Part shown: positions 56,215-64,000 of the stretch, piece by piece
How positions within the stretch are numbered: position 1 is the first letter of the stretch
Layout: each line of letters begins with the position of its first letter
Assembly (NCBI RefSeq): GCF_001949145.1
Contig: NW_019091473.1
Location: 706,569-770,568, forward strand
DNA: 64,000 nt
Direction of reading: 5' to 3'
DNA from: Acanthaster planci
Taxonomy: Eukaryota; Echinodermata; Asteroidea; Valvatida; Acanthasteridae
Translations under genes and position numbers: made by a program
Notes under the pieces: model-generated
Seen by the model: only the letters and a program-made list of their open reading frames with translations
Databases searched by the model: none
Told to the model about the DNA's origin: nothing

Positions 56215-57367
56215 TATTTAGACGCAGTATTTTTTATAAGGGTCTGCTCCGTCGTTGTGGGATTTTTACTCTTGTAGAGTAAGTAGGACTAGGCCTACCT
56301 GTATATAGAACCTGTGTGATTACCGAGGAGCAAACGGGTGACACTGAAATATGTAGAGACTTCAATTATTTTGTTAAGTGATATATCATCTTCAATTATT
56401 ATGTGACGTTTATTTCAAGTGATTTTCTGAGTGTAAAATTTGAGCGATTGAAGTATACGCAAACAGCGGTGCCGCTCGAACAGACAGACTGGCCGCGATA
56501 TTGTTTGTATACCACCGATGAGAAAACACAGATAGCTAACTCCACTCTAAATGAAAGCAATATCATAGGTTTTCCTCTGGACATCTGGTTGTGACTTTAC
56601 TATTTTTCTCATATGACAGGAGATGTGAGAGTCTCCTCATCGGCGAAGGTCCTATTGAAGTTTTGGAGTGCATTTTCAGGTTGTTGACTCTATTCTGAGG
56701 CAGATCGTATTTGCTAGCGCTTGTTGACGGTGCATGGCACAATCATGAAGTTGGACCTGTCAATTCGAAAGGGTCTGGGTGGTCTCTGAGTCAAATGGGA
56801 CAGGTTAATATTTTGTCATGCAGTCCTCTCATCCGGGGCCAAGCGTTTCGTCTTTCGCTGCCAAGAGACAATTATACATAATTGCGACGGATGATGAAAA
56901 ATGACCATCCGGTTGCCTGGATTAAAGCTCACCAAATGATGTCATTTCTGGTGCGTCGCCATACTTGACGCTGTGTTCACAAGGCTTCGAGGATTTCCAA
57001 CTGAAAAGCAAGACGCTTTCAGGTGGACATTAGCTTCGGCTTTCTTGAAACTAATCCTCAGATTACTGGTGCACACACCCTTTTGGCGGTGGGATTGATT
57101 TTTCATTATTTTGGTGTAATGAAGCCCCTCCGGTAAGTTGCGAGCGAGGTTGGCAGTCGAATATGCCGGCCTTCTGAGCTGAATAAGGATAATTACACAG
57201 CCACGTCTATCACGATCTGGCCGGTCTACGCCTTCAGCCATAAGGCTACTACGGCACAAGTTTTTCACCGTAACCAGCATTGACCACGCATTTTCTCTTC
57301 TGGCTGATTCTGCAAAAGCTTGCAAGGTTTGTGGGTATTTTACCGGTAACTTAAAACATACTCAGAT

Positions 57368-57420
57368 ATGCAGTTCTCGAGAAAATCGATGCAAGATGAG
57401 GCGTTGCCCCATGTGGACGG
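57368..57420 (+). CDS. Possible first coding exon, unknown protein
   Basis: ATG at 57,368 opens MQFSRKSMQDEALPHVDG and runs straight into a good donor, CGG|GTAAGC at 57,421. An in-frame TAA at 57,347-57,349 precedes it. I do not recognise the peptide and found no downstream exon. Short open stretches before a chance GTAAG are common, so this is a candidate only. Confidence 0.2.
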
Positions 57421-58573
57421 GTAAGCGCCAACACTTTCGAAACGACTTCAGACCTGACTACGGCTGTAGTTGAAAGCTACATAGTGTGACGGTTACAGTA
57501 TTTAGGCCTACTTGAAAAAAAAGTGGTTGGACGGATTCATGGGTATATAGGTGGTTGGAAGTTACTGTTTCAAAAATTCGTCACTTCAGAAGAAGCTGTC
57601 CTTGTTAATTTCCTCCCTCCATGCGATGTGTACAATGGTCTATTAAAAAAATCACATGAATTTTGTCCGCTTGTGTTTATCGTTCAATATAAAGCCCGGT
57701 AAAGCCACTGAAAATGTGTGGTCGTGGAATATGAGACCAAATACTATAGCCATCGGAGAACATGCTAGAGTACTGCTCCAGTGGTCATCACGCGCCTGTT
57801 ACTTGTTTTGCTGGAGGGGAAGTAAATTCCGACAAACTTAATACGGGAAGCTTCCAAGAGGCTTAAGACTATAGTCTCCTCTCAAGACTGGCAATAAAAT
57901 CATTTTCCCAGAGGAAAGTACATGCTGTATCCCCAGACACTTGAGTAATTAAAAAAGGTCACGTAACTAAAAAAAAGAACCAAACTCACAAACATTTAAC
58001 TGACCTATTTCGTGGACGGTTCCGTCGTTAAATTTGTGAAACTACACATTGCTTTTTCGCTTTTTTATATTGGTCTCAACTTGCACTGTTTAAAAACAAT
58101 GGACGTGTGTTCGCTGCACTTAAAAGTTGGAAGGGGCATTTTAGATACGACGTCAGACTTTATTTTTGTGGATGATGGCTATTTTGCAGTCAGCAGTATT
58201 GATGCAGGACATAGGAACCGTCCATAGCCAGCATCGAGGCAACATCTAATACCGAAGAGCAGTAAACTAAGGCTGGGAAGTTTGTACTCCTGCATTTTGT
58301 GGACCTGTCGCAGGGTGAAGCCTAAGCGTACTCGGTCGTGAAAAGATGGCTGGCAGTACACGTACATGCATGCTACAAATAATGCAAATGATGCTTAAAA
58401 TTGGTAATGCCAATGGGATATATGTAAGGTATTCAACAACAAATGTAATTGGCGCAGAAGTGCACACGAATGCGAAAGCGTGACGACAGAACAAAACTCG
58501 CGCTGCGACTTTGCAAAAGGTGAACATACATTGTATTTCATCTATTAAAGCGAATTTCGTTGCAAACATTTTG

Positions 58574-58581
58574 TGACGTCA
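58574..58581. promoter_or_regulatory. Full CRE palindrome TGACGTCA
   Basis: A perfect CREB/ATF site TGACGTCA lies 26 bases before the ATG at 58,607. Full CREs near transcription starts are often functional in animals; here no transcript is known. Confidence 0.35.
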
Positions 58582-58606
58582 CATTTGCTTCGCTTTCTCC
58601 TGAAGT

Positions 58607-58804
58607 ATGGACCCGGCCTTGGCAAGATTGATTTCGGTTGATAGTCGATTGGAAGTTGGCAAATTAGTTCCCGAGGCAAAGCGCAGTTCCAATACTTCAG
58701 GGGGCGAATGTCGACTATCTAACCTCAAACTATGTTGTATTTTTTGTAAATATGACATGACAGGAACGCGTGTGCAGCAGTTGAGTGCACCAGAAACACC
58801 GAGG
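58607..58804 (+). CDS. Possible first coding exon, unknown protein, 66 codons
   Basis: The frame starts MDPALARLISVDSRLEVGKL, follows an in-frame TGA at 58,601-58,603, and stays open to a donor GAGG|GTAGGT at 58,805 in phase 0, giving 66 codons. A CRE palindrome lies just upstream. The peptide has one LCCIFC cysteine cluster but no family I recognise, and no partner exon was found. It may be chance. Confidence 0.22.
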
Positions 58805-60529
58805 GTAGGTTTGAACACTCAGTGTGATAGACTGACGTGAGGAAGACTCGCAAAGAGGTTTCATCCAGAGATCGATGGCCCGTCGTGGTTTATTCTTTCA
58901 AACGCAGCCTACCTGAGAACTTAAGAGTCTTGAAGAGGAGCAAACATGTTTTACACGTTGCCGTGGATCTCACATAGTTTTGACAATGAATTTGTTTGAG
59001 CCGTCACCGTCTTTGAGGGGGGGTCACTACTGCCCAACGACAACGATAAAAGTAGTTGAACAATTAGAGTTTTCCAAAGGAAGAATACTTGGCATAATGA
59101 TTAACGACCGCCAAAAATCGAAGGGACAGAATAGTTGTTCTTTCTCTCGATCAATATAGTCATGGCTTTCATTAATTCTCAGCGTTCAAAATCATTATGA
59201 CCTAAGTACGTTACTCTCAAAATTCCAAAAAGTCAAAATTCTCTTTCAGTCAAGTGAGGTTTTACTCTTTCCAACTGGAACGTTTTTGAGTGTCATTCAT
59301 CGTTCAGTGACAACCAATTACTCACTCCGATAGGTCGAGATTTCACTCGGTTTTCCCAGGGAAGCGGTTCTTTGTGAAACTATTTAAATCATAACTCAAA
59401 GTGATTTTCAATCTTAATCGGCTAGTCCTGAGTTTCTTTCTTCGAAAATAAAGCCTGGTGTTCATATCGAAGTAAAGAGACGAAGACGATACACAGTGGT
59501 ACGGAAAGACGCGTGACGTAACGTGAACATTGATGCAGACAGTTGGGAAACTTGGATGGGGTTCAACTTTACTGACTGCGCTGACTTGCCATAAACGTTG
59601 GCATAACGCGCATACAACGATGTCTTTCTCGGTTAGTACCTCTCAGTTCGCCCATTTTCTCCTTATAACTTATATATGCAGCCCAAATTGTCGATAAACT
59701 AGCTGACCATAATACATCAAACTGGGGTACCAGCTTGGTTTCAAGAGGCGGTCTTTCCACCTGAAAAGGCATTCTATGAGAAATGCCATTATGTTCACAT
59801 TCTTCAGTGGAATAACGTCACGCAGCGTCTCTTCCTCGGCTGTCTCCGTCTTGACGTCTTACGTGCCGTCGGCGTTCGTTACTATCATGCCGACTACAAT
59901 ACCATTAGGCCGGCATGGCGTCAATCAGCATATTATGGTAAAACACGGAAAATCCCATCATCTTCCCGCAGGGGAAACGTTCCATCAAGTAGACAGACTG
60001 TTTATTTGGAGGCCAGTGCGTTTGTCCGAAGTAGGAAAGTTGTGCCTCTTTCCTTCTGCAACACGGAGGTCCATGGGATAAGCACTGGGCTGCCTTTTGG
60101 GAATGAGTCCTGTTCTAACGAAGTTTCTCGCAGCGTTTTTACACTAATGTATTTTTTGTACCCTAGTCGTGGCGATCCTGCAGACTAGACCAACCAGTCT
60201 GAATTGTTTCATCTACAAAAGAATCCACCTCCAAAGGAAAATGGTGGTACCGTTTCTAAACTTCTAGAGCTTGCGATTTATTTTCACATGTGGTAGCATG
60301 TCTCCAAACATGCCCCCATCCCAGAGGGATACGCCACTGAGACTAGCTCAGTTTAGCTATCAATAAACTGAGCTGTTAATGCGATAAGTAATGATGACTA
60401 TTAATTTAGTGATCGAAACTGGAGATTTACAAACAGGCCTACGTTTGTAAAGCATACTTGCAAATTTTCGACAGTCACAACGGTCGGTACATACGAAAGC
60501 CCTGAAGAGCCATTGAGTATCTTCTCAAA

Positions 60530-60690
60530 ACGTGGAGATATTTTGCAAAGTTCGTTTACATGAAGTATGTTTTTCGAAGTTCGTTTTTATGAGATACATT
60601 TTTGAACTTGCTTTTTACTTTTTTCCAAAGTTTGTTTGTTTGAGATATGTAATTTGCAGTTCTTTCACGCGAGATCTTTATTTAGAAATA
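60530..60690. repeat. Degenerate minisatellite, about 30-bp unit
   Basis: Units of the type AAAGTTCGTTTACATGAAGT then ATGTTTTTCG recur four to five times with many changes (starts about 60,548, 60,577, 60,634, 60,658). Confidence 0.6.
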
Positions 60691-61098
60691 TTGTAAATAT
60701 TTTCTGGCTGACCGATCACGTACCTGCATGCTGTTTGACTAACTGAATGATAGACTAGCGACTCACACGGAGCACGTCAGTTGAAAGATTGCTGACAGAC
60801 TAACCCAATGGTCAACTGAATTACGGCAGACTTAGGCCGTGTCCCAAATGGGCTTCCAGAGCTACGGCTAGGTCTATTGTCTACGCGTCTCCACGCATTT
60901 CTAATAAAGTGAGGACCTAGACCTAGCTCTAGACAACAGATTCGGATCAGCCTTATACTGACCAGCAATCTACCACCTCCGAACTCTCCGACTGTCTAAG
61001 CTCATGATAACCAACCAACAAATGAATCAAACTCCCAGATGACCAAATGACCGACTATCTGAATGACCAACCACCTCATCGGACGTGCGAACTGGAGT

Positions 61099-61281
61099 AG
61101 GCTGGTTCATACTACAAGCGAATGTGAAAGCGAAGTTAATAAGAAGCCACAAAAGATTTGCAGCAAAATATCGCTCGAGTTTTAAGACATGTTCAACTTT
61201 TGCAAATTTACAGCGCGAATTTTGATCTGACTTCACAAAGTCGCGTTTGTGTTAGCTTTCGCGACAAGTATAAACTGGCCT
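61099..61281. mobile_element. MITE with AGGCTGGTTCATACT ends, copy 2
   Basis: Left end TAGGCTGGTTCATACTAC, right end (inverted) AGGCCAGTTTATACTTG. Internal GAATGTGAAAGCGAAG, GTTCAACTTTTGCAAATT and CGCGTTTGTGTTAGCTTTCG match the 47,408-47,652 element in the same orientation. It is shorter and has no TACATGTA tract. Confidence 0.74.
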
Positions 61282-64000
61282 CAAATTATCATCCAAAGAC
61301 TTTTTTTTTACAATGGAGTGAAGCTGAAGTGACGAAATACGATTATATGGCCAGTCTGTCAAACTATGATGCTGCCCACTATTGACGTCTGCGGTGACAT
61401 ACCACCTGACCAGCTGTAGAATGTTCAGGCCTATAGGTCGATTTGATAACACGACTTATTGAAAGTAGAACCAGTGTACTCCATGGCTGGCTTCCTTTAA
61501 GGATCTGTGCAATTAATGCATTTCGTTTTCTTCACAACCCATTTTGGTTTTATGCTGATGAAGATTTCCATTTTCATAAGCAACACTGCTCAATTCAATG
61601 CTATACATGGATTGGGAAAAAAATTTCAATGCATGGCAATAAACTAACGAGAAACCCTTTTTCAGAAATGTTATCAATGAGCAAAAACTTAAATGTACGT
61701 ACTGAGCAGTGTCTTCCCTGATTGACATCACAGCAACAGCGCCCTCAGTTACTTGGTAAAACAAGGACCATTTTAATGTTTAACAATAGCACTGACCCGA
61801 AAGGGATGTCAAACAGTTTTCATAAAAAGGAGAGGAGCAGTAAGTTGCGTGTTAAGGAAAATTCATAGGACGTATTAATGGGTCGCTGCATGCAATCAGT
61901 TTGTTTTTCATACAAACCTTCAAAGTGCACCTTTGTTTCTCATTCAACCTTATTTTCAATTTTGTCTCACTAATTCAAAGGGTATTTTACAGACGTAAAC
62001 TTCGGCCAGTACCTAGGGTGTGTTCATTTCAAGATTTCAAAGAGGTCAGGGGCTCCTGAGGTAAGTGAAATCCGTGCAAGTACGTGGTCCTTCGTAGCTA
62101 TGCCCCAGAATATATGAAATATCAAGCATGAAACTTGCACAAATAAAAATAGGTCCTAGTTTCCAGATACATGCAATATAGTACCAGTAACGATCACCGA
62201 CAGTACGCAATAAACGATGTGTGACGCCATTAATTAAAAGAAAAAAAGAAAAAAAAAGAGAAAATAATAGGGAGCCCAAAATTCCAAAATGAAAATCGTA
62301 AGAAGTTCCTTTTGAGTTGGTTATACCGATTTCTTGAAATTAAGCTAATTACGGAATTTGATGAATTTCGTTTGTGGTTTCATTGGACTAAATGGTTCCA
62401 ATACGTTAGGTCTTTCTCAAACGAGAGGGACCTCCATGTACTCTCGTTATGTCAGTTCGCCAATCGAAATAGGCCTATGGCGCATCACCAGGATATTATC
62501 TGGGGGGAGGGGCAAACAATTTTTTTCAAGGGGAACAAGTCCGTGGGGAGGCTTGGGAAACAGTCGTCAGCTAAAAAAGATGAAATGGAAGGTGGGGATT
62601 AATTTTGAATTTCTTTTTAAAGACAGTTGGTGATTTCCATCCCCTTTTAATTTTTTGGTCATTTATTGTTTGGGTGTTATTCCTTTTTTGCTCGGGTCTC
62701 TTTTTATCTTTCGGGGGAGGCCCTTGCGCCGGCGACTCGACACAGACAGTGGGAAAGTTGAACATGAACAAATCGTGCCAACTCTCTGTGTACCATGTTT
62801 GCTGCAGTCTCCAAAGACGTTTGACGATAAAGATGTTCGACGATAAAGTGTCTGAATCTCTTTACGGCCACGCGGCAACTAGGCGCAATTTTTGTGTCAT
62901 CATGTACGACTTTCGCTTTACACTCTAAAAAGGATCAATCAAATCCGACAAGAATTCAGTAAAATTTGACTGGCTCTTCAGGGTCAGCAGGGTGCAACTG
63001 GAATTTAGTCAATCTGACTAGATTTTTTCAGTCAGTTCATTGATGTTTCAAAAGGCATCGAATATGAATCTTGTCAAAAAGAATGATTTGCCAAAGTCAG
63101 CGTAGGTGTTTGACTGAATCCGTCGTCAATTTTGAACAACTAGGAAAATCAGTCAACATTTTGATTAGGTTGTTTTAAGACTGGTGAAGGCTTATTTCCT
63201 TAAGATATTGCTCACTGGATTCTTTATTCTGGTTTCTAGATTTAATTTTACGATAAGAAATAACTTGACTTCGAAATTAAAATCCAGTTCCATTTTGAAT
63301 TACTGGCCTTTTCAATAGCCTAGATCGAGTCAAACCAGCTTAAAAGTAAGAATTAATATTAAATCAGGCATGCCATTTGGCGCTTGGCACTGCTGTTCAT
63401 AAATTCTCATTTAACCAAACGTAAGTATAAAAACCCCGTTCGAGCAAGCTCCACGGAAGAATTTATAACGTACAACGTTGGCCATAGCTTACTTTTTTCT
63501 TTTTATTTCCTTCCACACGGTGCCATACTGTTAGTTCCATTCATGTCAAAGCTATCGATCTGTCCGTCGCTCGGTTGGCTGGTCGTTTGGTCGGTAACAT
63601 TGACAGTTATCAGTAAAGTATGCATTCAATCATTAAATTTGAGGCAGAAAAACATCTGAACCTACCACTCAGACATCGTTGGAGAACGATTGCTATTTTC
63701 AAAAATAGATAATATAATTGCGGTGTTACTTCCAAAGCCAACTGGAATAAAATCACTAGAGCATTTTGAAAGACACAAACATCAGCTTACAGACGATTTA
63801 GCCAGTTATCCAACTAAACCCATCCGGACTTGCGAGTTTTGTCCGTTAAAAGGTCATCGTCCTGGGGGAACTCATGTACGATTTTTGTCTACTTATGGCG
63901 GGTTTTTGCCTGGGACTGAAATGGAAGAATATTGATGTTTGGGGATTACGTTGGTTTACGGTGGTCATAATAATGATGCCGATTTTGATAATGCATTATA
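61282..64000. other. Right end of window, no gene seen
   Basis: No recognised coding sequence or RNA gene on either strand. Stretches with recurring CAGTC/GACTG words (62,940-63,180) and GGT-CGGT words (63,560-63,600) look like decayed simple repeats. Confidence 0.5.

Larger units (their letters stand above)
56215..61098. other. Right-hand region, motif-free, no certain gene
   Basis: No convincing conserved protein in any frame. Weak first-exon candidates at 57,368-57,420 and 58,607-58,804 are listed separately, as is the minisatellite at 60,530-60,690. CpG dinucleotides look more frequent than in the introns to the left. Confidence 0.5.

Noticed and set aside
59776-60081. Plus-strand open frame of about 100 codons in CpG-rich DNA
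   Set aside because: No recognisable domain, serine/threonine-rich chance composition, and no splice or promoter context supporting it.
62940-63180. Possible MITE with recurring CAGTC/GACTG words
   Set aside because: No defined inverted ends or target duplication could be placed.
1-64000. CRISPR arrays, rRNA genes, bacterial operons, LTR retrotransposons or integrated virus copies
   Set aside because: None seen. The direct repeats lack regular unique spacers, and I recognised no capsid, envelope, integrase or long terminal direct repeat.

Overview
The window is eukaryotic nuclear DNA: one long intron-rich gene on the minus strand, no operons, abundant non-LTR retrotransposon and SINE copies, and canonical GT-AG splice sites. 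The gene is recognisable as CCDC150 (coiled-coil domain-containing protein 150). Its presence, the CR1-like LINEs, several tRNA-derived SINE families and the extreme abundance of the palindrome TACATGTA suggest a marine invertebrate deuterostome. An echinoderm such as a sea star or sea urchin, or a lancelet, are the candidates; I cannot decide the species from sequence alone.

Layout. From right to left (5' to 3' of the gene), 14 exons run from 54,077 to 482. They keep one open frame of 612 codons across all 13 junctions, starting at an ATG at 54,029 with an in-frame stop 27 bases before it in the same exon. The reading is almost wholly charged coiled coil. Exon by exon it follows, in order, the vertebrate CCDC150 sequence as I remember it (about 1,100 residues), so roughly the N-terminal 55-60% is here and the C-terminal part lies beyond position 1. 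Introns of 0.6-11 kb make up almost all of positions 1-53,474. A CpG-bearing segment near 56,170-56,215 with YY1-like and NRF1-like sites is the best promoter candidate; no 5' non-coding exon could be fixed.

Introns. Two CR1-like LINE copies lie antisense to the gene (about 15.5-18.9 kb, most of an ORF2; and 34.7-36.4 kb, 5'-truncated). The second carries a TTAA-flanked piggyBac-like MITE in its 3' untranslated part. There are also a second TTAA-flanked MITE, an hAT-like MITE with a partial inverted relative, a MITE family with AGGCTGGTTCATACT-type ends, an inverted repeat of a family that resembles Penelope-like element ends, several tRNA-derived SINEs, and minisatellites.

The strongest unexplained signal is the motif ACATGTAC/TACATGTA (with sister TACCGGTA). 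It occurs several times per kilobase through introns and transposon copies from position 1 to about 56,120, is absent from the 14 exons, and then stops: I find no ACATGTAC from 56,125 to 64,000. That last 8 kb shows no convincing gene, only weak candidates for first exons on the plus strand (57,368-57,420 and 58,607-58,804).
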